A stretch of DNA of 64,000 bases from Pseudomonadota bacterium (GCA_016703895.1 JADJBE010000003.1:124001-188000), one strand, 5' to 3'. Shown: positions 49,985 through 59,032, counted from the first letter of the stretch. The notes: a model not told the origin generated them from the letters alone. Made by a program: numbers and translations.

Positions 49985-51166
49985 TCAGCCCGGCTTGCCG
50001 TCGAGCCTGGGTCGCAGCAGGATTGGGCCGTAGATCGCGACGAAAACCAGAAAGCCCAGTGTCCAGAGCGTCGCGACCACAATGAGAACTTGTTGGTAGT
50101 GCGATGGCCACAGGATGGGTGCCGCAATGCGTGCGACAGCGGCAGCTGCGACCAGTAGGTAGGCGACGGCTATTGCCGGCCGGACAACCAGCGGTCGTCC
50201 GGTATGCCCCAACGTTGCGCGCGTCATCACCGCCAGAATCATCAGGGCAAACACGCCGATGCCGAACGCGTGTTGCCACCATTGCGCCCAGGCGGCACCC
50301 GTTGCAATGAAGACTGCCTTGAGCAAAAAGCCAATTGGCAGCCACAGGTAAGCCAGGTGCAGTACCCAGACGATGGGTTTGTCAGTGACGCGCAGGCCGC
50401 GCCAGCCCGACAACCGTACGCTATGCAGGATTGCAGCAAGCGCAGCGACCGCCAGAGCGAGTGACCCGCCCGGTATGGTCGCGTCGATCAGGATGATTGA
50501 CAGCATCACCGCTGGCAGGACCCGCTCGATAGGCTTGAAACTTCGCAGGCTGACTGGCACCTGCGATTGTCGCAGTGCATTGCCGGTGAATGCCGGGACG
50601 ATCCGGCCACCGATGATCGTAATGAGCAGTAGAATCACGTTGATGGCGACGCCAAGCGAACGTGAGGCCGCAAGCGGATCTTGCTGATAGAGCGCGAACA
50701 GGAACGCGGCGTCGGTCAGCCATAGCAGGGCAAGTACACCGAGCATTGCGACGTTGCGATTGCGCTCGCGCAGGATCGGTGGCGCGATCAGTGCGGCAAT
50801 CACCGGCAGAAATAGCAGCTCGACGCTGGCAACCAGCGGCAAAGGTAGCGTGTACGCAAGGGCGAAGGCGACGCGGCCGGCGAGCCAAGCCAGCGCAGCT
50901 ACGAGCAGAGGAATCCCGGCAAACCCCCGACTGCCGGTCCAGCTCGGTACGGCCGTGAGTAAAAACCCGCCGACGGCCGCGGCGACGAAGCCAAACAACA
51001 CCTCATGCGCATGCCACAGCGATGGTGGCATTTCGCCGAGTGGCTGCAGGTCAGTGAGCAGAATCAAGATCCACGCCGGGATGCTGATCGCCGCATAGAG
51101 ACCGGCGTCAAGTCAAAAGTGTCTGAACCCATAGGAGAACAGTGTGGTTCGGTGTATCGCTGACAT
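49985..51166 (-). CDS. nnrS: NnrS family membrane protein, with in-frame TGA at 51113-51115
   Basis: About 393 residues, mostly hydrophobic, with roughly 12 membrane helices. NnrS is a haem-copper membrane protein linked to nitric oxide stress and denitrification. LWHAHEVLFGFVAAAVGGFLL is the family's conserved core. An ATG at 51166 in the same frame gives an N-terminus with YGFRHF, a TGA, then LDAGLYAAISIPAW. Other NnrS proteins read GFRPFFLGGALFA here, so the TGA replaces a conserved Phe. It is either a base error or a nonsense mutation. If the stop is real, translation could restart at TTG 51067. No NO reductase lies nearby. Confidence 0.8.
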
Positions 51167-51253
51167 CGTGGCAGCCTGACCGCTTCACTTGCATCGCGAC
51201 GATACGTAGTTGCCGCAGGCGTGGCTGCCGACAGCGCAGTGAGTCACGCTGGC

Positions 51254-51280
51254 TTGGCAAGGCGTGATTGCGTGTAAAAT
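51254..51280 (+). promoter_or_regulatory. candidate sigma-70 promoter of cbpA
   Basis: TTGGCA, 15 bases, then TAAAAT, each 5 of 6 from consensus. The -10 ends 8 bases before the cbpA ATG and no Shine-Dalgarno is seen, so the mRNA may be leaderless. Confidence 0.4.
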
Positions 51281-51288
51281 CCTTTACG

Positions 51289-52245
51289 ATGGAATTCAAG
51301 GACTATTACAAGATTCTGGGCGTTGCGCGTACGGCTTCTGCTGATGAGCTGAAGCGCGCTTATCGAAAGCTCGCGCGTCAATACCATCCAGATGTTAGCA
51401 AGGAGGCCGACGCCGAAACCCGCTTCAAGGAGATGAAAGAAGCCTACGAAGTCCTGAAGGATCCGGAGAAGCGGGCGGCCTACGACCAGCTCGGCAGTGA
51501 CTGGCAAAGTGGGCAGAGCTTTCGCCCGCCGCCGTCGCGCGATGCTGGGTTCTCCGCAGGAGCAGGTGGTTATCGCGATGCCGGCGAGTTCAGCGAGTTC
51601 TTCGAGACCCTGTTCGGCGGTGGTCGGTATGCGGGCGGGCAGGCGGACGGCAGACGCGGCTCATTTCGCACTGCCGGCCAGCCGATCGAGGCCCGCATCA
51701 GCATTTCTATCGAGGACGCTTATCACGGTGCCACTCGACAGCTTGCCTTGCAGGTGCCTGCAATCGACGCGACTGGCCAGATGCGAAACCAGCAGCGCAC
51801 ACTCAATGTCAAAATTCCCCGCGGCGTGACCGCGGGCCAGCGCATACGCCTTGAGGGGCAGGGTGCGCCGGGCTTCGGTGGCGGACCGGCCGGTGACTTG
51901 TTGCTCCAGGTCGATTTCGCTCCGCATGCCATCTATCGGGCGCAAGGTCGAGACATCTATGCCCGCGTGCCCGTGACTCCTTGGGAGGCGGCTCTGGGAC
52001 GGTCCGTCAAGGTGCCCACCTTGGGAGGCTGGGTAGAGCTCAAGTTGCCCACCGGTGTCGCCGCGCGCAAGTCGCTACGGCTGAAAGGGCGAGGCTTGCC
52101 GGGCAAGACGCCGGGCGATCAGTATGTCGAAGTTGAAATCGCCGTACCCAGTCCGATCAGCGATCAGGCGCGCCAGCTCTACGAACAGCTCGAGGCTGAC
52201 AACACGACTGACCTGCGTGCCGATATCAAGGTGTCTGGACAATGA
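51289..52245 (+). CDS. cbpA: curved DNA-binding protein CbpA (DnaJ-like co-chaperone)
   Basis: 318 residues. J domain at about 1-70 with the HPD motif in ARQYHPDVSKEADAETRF. A Gly/Phe-rich linker follows, then the two C-terminal substrate-binding domains (RTLNVKIPRGVTAGQRIRLE). No zinc finger, so it is a class II J-protein. In E. coli it stimulates DnaK and binds curved DNA in stationary phase. ATG 51289 gives the standard N-terminus FKDYYKILGV. It overlaps cbpM by 4 bases. Confidence 0.95.
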   Translation: MEFKDYYKILGVARTASADELKRAYRKLARQYHPDVSKEADAETRFKEMKEAYEVLKDPEKRAAYDQLGSDWQSGQSFRPPPSRDAGFSAGAGGYRDAGEFSEFFETLFGGGRYAGGQADGRRGSFRTAGQPIEARISISIEDAYHGATRQLALQVPAIDATGQMRNQQRTLNVKIPRGVTAGQRIRLEGQGAPGFGGGPAGDLLLQVDFAPHAIYRAQGRDIYARVPVTPWEAALGRSVKVPTLGGWVELKLPTGVAARKSLRLKGRGLPGKTPGDQYVEVEIAVPSPISDQARQLYEQLEADNTTDLRADIKVSGQ

Positions 52246-52550
52246 ACACGCAACGCGGCCTAGAGGGCGTACTACTCGATGAGGAACTGACGTTCAGTTT
52301 CATACAGTTTTGCGAGCTGTGTGATATGTCGCCGGCAATCGTTATCGAGATGGTGCAGGAAGGTGTCATGGAACCCTTGGGCGCAGGCCCCGACGACTGG
52401 GCGTTCCAGGGTTTGGAACTAGCGCGAGCGCGGCGCGCGGTGCGGCTCATGCAAGATCTGGAGCTGAATTGGGCAGGCACCGCATTGGTGCTCGATCTGC
52501 TCGAGGAGCTGGAGCGCGTCTCGCACCAAGTCCCCGGCAAGCGGCCGTGA
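52242..52550 (+). CDS. cbpM: CbpA modulator CbpM
   Basis: 102 residues, MerR-like helical protein. CbpM binds the J domain of CbpA and blocks its action on DnaK. FSFIQFCELCDMSPAIVIEMVQ and LELNWAGTALVLDLLEEL are recognisable. The 4-base overlap with cbpA implies linked translation, fitting a paired protein and inhibitor. Confidence 0.9.
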   Translation: MNTQRGLEGVLLDEELTFSFIQFCELCDMSPAIVIEMVQEGVMEPLGAGPDDWAFQGLELARARRAVRLMQDLELNWAGTALVLDLLEELERVSHQVPGKRP

Positions 52551-52589
52551 GTTAGGCCTTGAGTGATTTACTAACGTTAGAGCAAGTCT

Positions 52590-52859
52590 CTATCGCGGTC
52601 GATGCAGATGTTCGTCGCCCAGCGGGTCGGATTTGACTCGATCAATATCAGCGAGCGGTGACCAGTCGCAGCAATAGATGTCGGGCGGCTCGCCAGTGAT
52701 GCCGCTTGCATGCACGGCGCGCGTCAGTCGCTGACCGCCGTAGTGTCGTTCTGGTTCGTGCGGCTCGCCCGGATCTTGCGCGCCCAGCGGTATCACGGAC
52801 CGATGTACTGGACGACTGCGAGTTGCTTGCTTCGGCGTCGGCTTTGATCGCTTTGCCAT
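52590..52859 (-). CDS. small hypothetical protein
   Basis: 89 residues from ATG 52859, preceded by GACGAGGG. The N-terminus is basic (MAKRSKPTPKQATRSRP), followed by an acidic/His/Tyr middle (DPGEPHEPERHYGGQ) and a C-terminus with DIYCCDWSPLADIDR. I do not recognise it. It is the only reasonable frame in the 570 bases between cbpM and egtB. The rest of that gap shows no clear gene. Confidence 0.4.
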   Translation of the reverse strand: MAKRSKPTPKQATRSRPVHRSVIPLGAQDPGEPHEPERHYGGQRLTRAVHASGITGEPPDIYCCDWSPLADIDRVKSDPLGDEHLHRPR

Positions 52860-53123
52860 GGCGCGTCCCTCGTCGTTTGAGATGCCAGATAAAATTGTAC
52901 ATCTATCCGTAGAGCGGCGCATCGGCACTTGTCCCGATATGGCAGCAGATTGACGTCGCGCAACGCAGACAGACATCGCGGCTGCGTTTGCCTGACACGC
53001 CGCGAATTGCAAGCGCGTTGATTCGACTGGCGATAAATGTTATTCAAAAACACTATCGTCCGTTGCGCGAGCGCACCCCGTACCTTGCAAGCTGAAGAAG
53101 ACCCTGGCCAGCGCGCCGTAGCG

Positions 53124-54116
53124 ATGCCTCTGCTCACACGTTTTCGTCATACACGTGCGACGACCGTTGGCCTGTGCGAGCGGCTCGAGGCCGAGGATTT
53201 CGTGGTGCAGTCGATGCCGGACGCCAGTCCGGCCAAGTGGCATCTTGCGCACACCGCCTGGTTTTTCGAGGAGTTCCTGCTGGGGCATTTTCGGAGTGAC
53301 TATCAGTGCTTCGAGCCGCGATACGGCCTGCTGTTCAATTCGTATTACAAAGGCGTGGGGCAGGCATTCACTCGGGCAGAGCGCGGCCTGTTGTCGCGGC
53401 CCACGGTCCGCGACGTAATGGATTACCGGCAGCACGTTGATTCGGCCATGGAAGAACTGCTGGCACGGCGTGGTGACGACGCGGAGATGCAGCGGTTGGC
53501 GGAGCTGGGCTGTCACCACGAGCAACAACACCAGGAGTTGTTACTAACTGATATCAAGCACGCGTTTTCGTTGAATCCATTGCGACCGGCCTATCAAGAC
53601 CAGCGCCCGCCGAGCTTGGCCACCGCAGCGATGCCGCTGCGATTCGCCGAATTTGCAGGCGGGGTTGTCCCAGTCGGGCACGCCGGTAGCGAATTCAGTT
53701 TCGACAACGAGACGCCGCGTCATCAGGTTCTGTTGCAGCCGTTCGCTTTGGGCAAGAGACTCGTGACCAACGCTGAGTATCGCGATTTCGTGACGGCTGG
53801 CGGCTACCGCGACCCGGCCCACTGGCTCGCCGATGGCTGGGCGGTGGTGGAAAGTGCCGCGGCAGGCGACAGCTTGAGCCAGATGTTTGGTGATGTCTGG
53901 GAGTGGACGCAGTCGCCGTACAGCCCTTATCCGCGCTTCAAGTCGTGGTCTGGGCGTATTGCTGAGTACAACGGCAAATTCATGGCGAATCAGTTCGTGC
54001 TGCGCGGTGGCTCGTGTGTCACCCCCAGGAATCATATCCGCGCTACCTACCGTAATTTTTTCCCACCGAATGCGCGCTGGCAGTTCGCCGGTCTGCGCCT
54101 TGCCAAGGATTGCTGA
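53124..54116 (+). CDS. egtB: ergothioneine biosynthesis protein EgtB with internal in-frame deletion
   Basis: 330 residues against roughly 410-430 in the family. EgtB is a non-haem iron sulphoxide synthase joining hercynine to a thiol. The DinB-like N-terminal part has the iron ligands: His in KWHLAHTAWFFE and HHEQQHQE. The FGE-sulphatase-like C-terminus has MFGDVWEWTQSPYSPYPRF and RGGSCVTPRNHIRATYRNFF. Between GWAVV and SLSQMFGDVWEWT about 65 residues usually present are missing, including the stretch that normally ends PTEFEWE. The loss is in frame. ATG 53124 fits the family start; an in-frame ATG at 53037 adds unrelated residues. It is followed by egtD after 6 bases. Confidence 0.88.
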   Translation: MPLLTRFRHTRATTVGLCERLEAEDFVVQSMPDASPAKWHLAHTAWFFEEFLLGHFRSDYQCFEPRYGLLFNSYYKGVGQAFTRAERGLLSRPTVRDVMDYRQHVDSAMEELLARRGDDAEMQRLAELGCHHEQQHQELLLTDIKHAFSLNPLRPAYQDQRPPSLATAAMPLRFAEFAGGVVPVGHAGSEFSFDNETPRHQVLLQPFALGKRLVTNAEYRDFVTAGGYRDPAHWLADGWAVVESAAAGDSLSQMFGDVWEWTQSPYSPYPRFKSWSGRIAEYNGKFMANQFVLRGGSCVTPRNHIRATYRNFFPPNARWQFAGLRLAKDC

Positions 54117-54122
54117 CGTACC

Positions 54123-55073
54123 ATGAATCAGATTGCAAACAAACAGACGCCTGTACACGCCGCCGCCGGGATCATTGCGGATCTGCGGCGGATTCCGAAG
54201 CAGTTGTCGCCCGCGCTGTTCTACGACCAGCGTGGCTCGCAGTTGTTCGATCAGATTTGCGAGCTGCCGGAGTACTACGTCACGCGGGTGGAGACTGCGA
54301 TCTTGCAGCGTCATGCCGCCGCGATTGCGCAGGCGATCGGCGCGCAGGCGCTGTTGGTTGAGTTGGGCAGTGGCTCAAGTATCAAGACACGCCTGTTGCT
54401 CGATGCGCTGCCGTCGTTAGCCGCTTACGTGCCCATGGATATCTCCCGCGCACACTTGCTTGAGTCGGCGCAAGCGTTGGCCGCCGACTATCCGCAGCTC
54501 GACGTCATGCCGCTGTGTGCCGATTTTCTGCAAGCTTTCACGTTGCCGCAGCCGCAACGAGCCGCCAATCGCGTCGTGTTCTTCTTCCCGGGGTCGACAA
54601 TAGGCAACCTCGATACCGTGCAGGCCAAGAAGCTGCTGACACGACTGCGATCGATGGCGGGCAACAACGGCGGACTGGTGATCGGCGTTGATCTGGTGAA
54701 GCACCCGGATGTACTGCGGGCTGCCTACAATGACGCCGCAGGTGTGACGGCGGAATTCAACCGCAACATGCTGGTGCATCTCAATCGAGAATTCAGCGCG
54801 GCATTCGATGTTGCCAGCTTTCGGCATGCAGCGGTCTGGGACAGTCCCCAAGGCCGGATCGAGATGCGGCTCATCAGCGACCGAGAGCAGGTTGTCACGG
54901 TGGCCGGGGAGTCGATCAAGTTTGCGGCGAACGAATATATTGTGACTGAGCGCTGCCACAAGTACACGCTGCCTGGGTTCAGAGCGCTTGCGCAGGCCTG
55001 CGGTTGGGTGACCAATGCTGTGTGGACAGATGACGCCGATCAGTTCAGCGTGCACTACCTGCGGGCGGCTTGA
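54123..55073 (+). CDS. egtD: L-histidine N-alpha-methyltransferase EgtD
   Basis: 316 residues. Trimethylates histidine to hercynine, the first step of ergothioneine synthesis. LSPALFYDQRGSQLFDQICELPEYYVTR near residue 28 is the EgtD signature, in which the Tyr pair helps bind histidine. SAM binding is at LVELGSGSSIKTRLLLDAL near 78. FFFPGSTIGNLD and LIGVDL-type segments follow. Paired with egtB, it completes the two-gene core of the bacterial pathway. Confidence 0.95.
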   Translation: MNQIANKQTPVHAAAGIIADLRRIPKQLSPALFYDQRGSQLFDQICELPEYYVTRVETAILQRHAAAIAQAIGAQALLVELGSGSSIKTRLLLDALPSLAAYVPMDISRAHLLESAQALAADYPQLDVMPLCADFLQAFTLPQPQRAANRVVFFFPGSTIGNLDTVQAKKLLTRLRSMAGNNGGLVIGVDLVKHPDVLRAAYNDAAGVTAEFNRNMLVHLNREFSAAFDVASFRHAAVWDSPQGRIEMRLISDREQVVTVAGESIKFAANEYIVTERCHKYTLPGFRALAQACGWVTNAVWTDDADQFSVHYLRAA

Positions 55074-55100
55074 CGCCGCCGCCCGCGCGGCCGTCGCGTC

Positions 55101-56138
55101 TCATTTCCAGCGACGTTTGTCGCGTAGGTAGTTGGCCGAATCCAAGCCGTCCGTCGGTTGGTAGGCGGCGAACAGATTCGGCGGATAGGCTTCAGCGTAT
55201 TCGTCGTACAGACGGCGGTAGAGTGAGGCGTGAATATTGGGTATCCGCCGGCCCTCGCGGAACGCTTTGATCGGAATCCGCGCGAGTACGGGGCCTTCGT
55301 TCGCACTGTTGGCTCGCGCCAGCACCTGACCATCGGGCCCAAAGATAGCGCTGCCGCCTGAACGCACGTCGTCGAAAGATCCCGGGTTACCTCGCGAAAT
55401 CGCTTGATTCACGATCGCGGTGTACATCGAGTTGTAACGCGCGTTGGCTTGGATATCGAATTCGTCAAAGCCGCCAGAGGCAGTGCGCAGCATGATCTCG
55501 CCGCCGCGCAGCGCAAAGGCACGAATGATCTCGGGCTCGAGCTGCGTGGACGTGGTGCAGATGTTGCCGATGGACGTACGGGTCACCGGCGCGACTTCGT
55601 GCACGCCATACATTTCGATGTACTGGTCCAGAACGTCGTAGATGGTGGTCGTGAACACCTCGAAACGACCGCCAAACAGCCCCTTGATATTGCGCGCCTT
55701 CCAGTGGCGGCCGACGACGTCGCCTTGCGGGCCGATAATCGTCGTGATCGACAGGACGTGGTTGGGCCAGGCGGGGTCACGGGCATAGGACCCGAACACC
55801 ACATGGCAGCCGTAACGCTTGGCGCGTGCCGCGATGGCCTCGGTCTCCGGCCCCGGGATCTCGATTGCCACTTTCAGCAGGTCTTCGCGCCGCCAGCGCG
55901 CATCGAAGCCGGTGATCGGAAACTCGTGGAAAAAAACGATGTCCTTCGGTCCGAGCCAACCGTTGGCCGCGTCGATCAACTCGAGTAGATGGTCGAGGTT
56001 CTCTTTGACGGACGCATCGCGTCGCTTGACGTCGACAGCGCGAATACGTGATTGCACCACGCACAGCGAAATACTGTCCTTGGTCAATGGTACACAGTCG
56101 TATTGACCATCCAGGTGCAGGAGCTTCTCTGCCGACAT
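55101..56138 (-). CDS. carbon-nitrogen hydrolase, aliphatic amidase-like
   Basis: 345 residues of the nitrilase superfamily. Catalytic Glu in FFHEFPITGFD, Lys in GRHWKARNIKG and Cys in IGNICTTSTQLEPEIIRAF are all present. The region around Cys resembles AmiE-type amidases (IC..., then PEI) more than nitrilases. Substrate unknown. It is convergent with egtD and divergent from the YeiH gene. Confidence 0.82.
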   Translation of the reverse strand: MSAEKLLHLDGQYDCVPLTKDSISLCVVQSRIRAVDVKRRDASVKENLDHLLELIDAANGWLGPKDIVFFHEFPITGFDARWRREDLLKVAIEIPGPETEAIAARAKRYGCHVVFGSYARDPAWPNHVLSITTIIGPQGDVVGRHWKARNIKGLFGGRFEVFTTTIYDVLDQYIEMYGVHEVAPVTRTSIGNICTTSTQLEPEIIRAFALRGGEIMLRTASGGFDEFDIQANARYNSMYTAIVNQAISRGNPGSFDDVRSGGSAIFGPDGQVLARANSANEGPVLARIPIKAFREGRRIPNIHASLYRRLYDEYAEAYPPNLFAAYQPTDGLDSANYLRDKRRWK

Positions 56139-56210
56139 AAGGGTCTCCGGGTTGACTCGCGCGACCGTTGGTGGCCATGACGTTGGTGACCATTAAACAG
56201 TCGCGCGGGG

Positions 56211-56216
56211 TATATT
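56211..56216 (+). promoter_or_regulatory. candidate -10 for the YeiH-family gene
   Basis: TATATT, 5 of 6 from consensus, about 70 bases before the ATG in the divergent gap. No strong -35 at normal spacing. Confidence 0.3.
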
Positions 56217-56287
56217 GGCGGCGCGCGACCTGCGGCGACCGCCTGTCGGGAGCAGTTCAAGCGGGCGAGTTGTTTTAAAGGGAGCAG

Positions 56288-57373
56288 ATGGAAGCGGGTA
56301 GTTTGCAGCGCCATATCGTCGGCGCCTCGCTGGTGCTGGCCTGTGCGCTGCTGGGTACCTGGGCGGCAGCATTCCTCGGCACATCCGTGTTTGGCTTTGC
56401 CAAGAGCCCGATCAGCGGCGTCATGGTCGCTATTCTTCTCGGGCTGTTGGTGGCCCAGGTTGCGCCGCGACTTGTCGCAGCGTCGGCCAAGACCTTGCGG
56501 TTCTTTACGACCACCGTGCTGGGCGCCGGAATCGTGCTGCTGGGGACGCGTCTCAGCTTGGTTGCGGTTTCCGCGCTGGGTCTGCAGGCACTGCCGGTCG
56601 TCCTGCTCTGTATCACAGCAGCTTTGCTGATCGTGTTGCTCGTCGGTCGAGCGATGAAACTGCCAACTCAGCTGGGGTTGTTGATTGCAGTTGGCACTGG
56701 CATTTGTGGTGTCACAGCGATTGCCGCGACCGCGCCGCTGATCCGGGCGCGTGCGTTGGAAGTCAGTTATGCCACGGCCTGCATTACGTTGTTTGGCATG
56801 CTGGCGCTGTTGGTGCATCCGTTTATCGCCCACGCATTGTTTGCCGACAGACCTGACCTGGCAGGGATCTTCCTGGGTACCGCCGTACATGACACGGCAC
56901 AGGTGGCCGGCGCGGCGATGCTTTATCAGCAGCAGTACAGTGCGCCGCTAGCGCTGGAGGCAGCGACTGTTACCAAGCTGCTACGGAACCTGTTCATGGC
57001 CGTGGTCATTCCTTTTGCGGCTGTGCTTGCCAATCGCATGGTTGCCGATCTCCGCCCAGCCGACGCCCAGACCAAACGCCCACCGTTGGTGCCGTTGTTT
57101 GTGGTCGGTTTCATTGCCATGTGCGCATTGCGTACGGTTGGCGATTTGAACGAACAGCCGTTTGGTCTGCTGACTGCGGAGATCTGGCAAACGGCCTTGC
57201 TGTGGATGCAGCGTCTCTCGGAATGGTGTCTGTTGGCTGCAATGGCGGCGGTCGGGTTGCAGACGCAACTCAGCAGCTTCCGTGAACTCGGCCTGCGACC
57301 ACTGTTGTTAGGCCTGATTGCAGCTGCCTTGGTAGGTGTGATTAGCGCGGGTGCGCTGAGCGTACTGGCTTGA
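56288..57373 (+). CDS. YeiH family putative sulphate/sulphite exporter
   Basis: 361 residues, about 10 membrane helices. Members of the UPF0324/YeiH family show GISGVMVAILLGL-like and GIVLLGTRLSL segments. Both have equivalents here (SPISGVMVAILLGLLV and GAGIVLLGTRLSLVAV). TGICGVTAIAATAPLIRA and GTAVHDTAQVAGAAM are also characteristic. Some relatives are tied to sulphoacetate or taurine breakdown; the cargo here is unproven. AGGGAG lies just before ATG 56288. Confidence 0.88.
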   Translation: MEAGSLQRHIVGASLVLACALLGTWAAAFLGTSVFGFAKSPISGVMVAILLGLLVAQVAPRLVAASAKTLRFFTTTVLGAGIVLLGTRLSLVAVSALGLQALPVVLLCITAALLIVLLVGRAMKLPTQLGLLIAVGTGICGVTAIAATAPLIRARALEVSYATACITLFGMLALLVHPFIAHALFADRPDLAGIFLGTAVHDTAQVAGAAMLYQQQYSAPLALEAATVTKLLRNLFMAVVIPFAAVLANRMVADLRPADAQTKRPPLVPLFVVGFIAMCALRTVGDLNEQPFGLLTAEIWQTALLWMQRLSEWCLLAAMAAVGLQTQLSSFRELGLRPLLLGLIAAALVGVISAGALSVLA

Positions 57374-57622
57374 GCGCGCGTTGCACTGGACAGCGGCGCG
57401 GGTCGGAAATATCGCGCCGCAGCAAGGAGCGGCGAAATCCCCACGAAAATAGTTTGTTTCGGGACGTCGGGTTTTTTTACAGCGCCTGCCTTGCAGGCCG
57501 CCACTAGCCCATTCGTACTTCCACTGGATTGTCTTTTGTAAAAAAAACAACAGCAAGGTTTGCGGCGATATATAAGATAACTCGGTAGGATTTTTGACCG
57601 ACAGCAGAGGAAGGAACGCTCG

Positions 57623-58273
57623 ATGCGTCACAATTTAGTTGCTGCTATCACCGCCAGTGCAGCACTCGGGTTTGCAGGGATTGCGAATGCCGGGTTTGTT
57701 CTCATCGACACTAACGGCGAGCCGCGCACTACCGTTAGCCCCATACCCACTAACAACGATTTCCGGGCCGAGTTGGTAGCCGCTGGCATTAGCCAGTTCG
57801 ATTTGGGCACCAGTCTCTCGGTTACGCCGGGTCCGGCCGGTGCGTCGGAGTACTTCATCGACGTCGAAGTGTTTGGCGCCGAAGCCGGCTACGCGAACCG
57901 CTTCGAGATGGGCAGCGTGTCGTTTACGTCGCCTGGCAACCTGTCGTGGGGCTCGCGTTTTGTGGGTACCACGCCCGGTGGCAGCGGCGTCATGGACTTC
58001 GAGTTCTGTGCGTTGACCATTTCGGCTTGTATCAGCAATGCCCAGAACGACAACACCGGCATGGATAGTGCCCAGTCGATCGGCATGTGGGTCTCCGGTG
58101 ACGGCAACAGCGCTTGGTTGCTGTGGGACGATTCCGGTGCGCGCCAGGATGACAATCACGACGATCTGATCATCCGCTTGACCTACCGCGTGCCAGAGCC
58201 TGCGACGCTTGGCCTCTTGGGCCTTGGGTTACTCGGCCTGGGTGCGGTACGTCGCAAGCGACGTACGGCTTGA
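57623..58273 (+). CDS. PEP-CTERM sorting domain protein
   Basis: 216 residues. A Sec signal peptide (about 1-23) and a C-terminal PEP-CTERM anchor: VPEPATLGLLGLGLLGLG followed by RRKR. Such proteins are cut and sorted by exosortase, often in biofilm formers. The middle is rich in Gly, Ser, Asn and Asp with no domain I recognise, and two Cys (FEFCALTISACIS) could form a disulphide. GAGGAAGGA precedes the ATG. The 249 bases upstream hold no gene; they include A/T-rich runs but no promoter I would defend. Confidence 0.9.
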   Translation: MRHNLVAAITASAALGFAGIANAGFVLIDTNGEPRTTVSPIPTNNDFRAELVAAGISQFDLGTSLSVTPGPAGASEYFIDVEVFGAEAGYANRFEMGSVSFTSPGNLSWGSRFVGTTPGGSGVMDFEFCALTISACISNAQNDNTGMDSAQSIGMWVSGDGNSAWLLWDDSGARQDDNHDDLIIRLTYRVPEPATLGLLGLGLLGLGAVRRKRRTA

Positions 58274-58299
58274 GGGACTGACGCCACGTTCAGGAAAAG

Positions 58300-58324
58300 C
58301 GGCGCCGCGAGGCGCCGTTTTTTT
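58300..58324 (+). terminator. rho-independent terminator of the PEP-CTERM gene
   Basis: Stem cggcgcc / ggcgccg with a GCGA tetraloop, followed by seven T. It starts 27 bases after the stop codon. Confidence 0.92.
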
Positions 58325-58342
58325 AGGTACTGAGCACGACGG

Positions 58343-59008
58343 TCAGAAGTCGACCGACTTGCCTGGCGATGTCAGCCGCCGCATCACATAGACACCACCC
58401 ATGCTGCCGAAATTGATGCGCATATCGGCATCGCAGAACACCACGTCTGAGTGCAGCTTGGGTGGCTTCAATTCCTGCTTCAAAGGCAGGTCGGGCTGCA
58501 GACCAAACTGCTCACGGAATGTGGTTGCCGCGACACCCTCGGGCGGCACCAGTTCGCAGGCATAGAAGCTGACGCGATAGCGCTGCGGTTCTTCGGGCAG
58601 CAGTTCGTATCGACCCCAGACAACAATGCGGCCCGAATGCTGACCATCGGGTGTCGTCATCGAAATAACGTTGTTGTAATGGTGCCCGTCGACGCGAATT
58701 TCCTGATCGATCGATTCCACCTGGATTTCAATGGCCGGAAAGCGATTGAAGCTTTGCAAGCTGAGCTTGCTCAGATGGCGAATCGGCTTGCCGGCGGTGT
58801 GACGCATCCCGAACTGCGCAAATCTGCTGCCCCAGGGCGCCTGCACGAACTCCTGGGCATCGATTGGCCGTGGTGTCGGTGTGAGCGGCACCAAGGCCTT
58901 GATGCAGGCGTGGATACGCTCAAAGGTCGCATCGTCGTAGAGTCCATCCGGGCCTGCTTGATCGATCGCAGCGTCCAGATCGGACTTCAAAGCGCTGATG
59001 CTGCTCAT
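58343..59008 (-). CDS. PAP/fibrillin-like protein
   Basis: 221 residues, no signal peptide. The C-terminus (DVVFCDADMRINFGSMGGVYVMRRL) resembles the end of plastid lipid-associated/fibrillin domains. The N-terminal helix (LKSDLDAAIDQAG) also fits. These domains bind lipids in plants and cyanobacteria; a bacterial role is not known. The similarity is moderate and the call could be wrong. It is 24 bases downstream of the DUF937 gene on the same strand, so they are likely co-transcribed. Confidence 0.55.
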   Translation of the reverse strand: MSSISALKSDLDAAIDQAGPDGLYDDATFERIHACIKALVPLTPTPRPIDAQEFVQAPWGSRFAQFGMRHTAGKPIRHLSKLSLQSFNRFPAIEIQVESIDQEIRVDGHHYNNVISMTTPDGQHSGRIVVWGRYELLPEEPQRYRVSFYACELVPPEGVAATTFREQFGLQPDLPLKQELKPPKLHSDVVFCDADMRINFGSMGGVYVMRRLTSPGKSVDF

Positions 59009-59032
59009 TGCGTCAGACCCTGTGAGGTTGGG

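Noticed and set aside
51113..51115. TGA in nnrS as selenocysteine or recoding
   Set aside because: The family has Phe there, no SECIS-like hairpin is evident just downstream, and selenocysteine has no role in NnrS. Base error or nonsense mutation is simpler.
57425..57480. Terminator after the YeiH-family gene
   Set aside because: A bulged stem (ccc-a-cgaaa with tttcggg) lies near a T-run, but the T-run is about 8 bases away, so the structure is not convincing.
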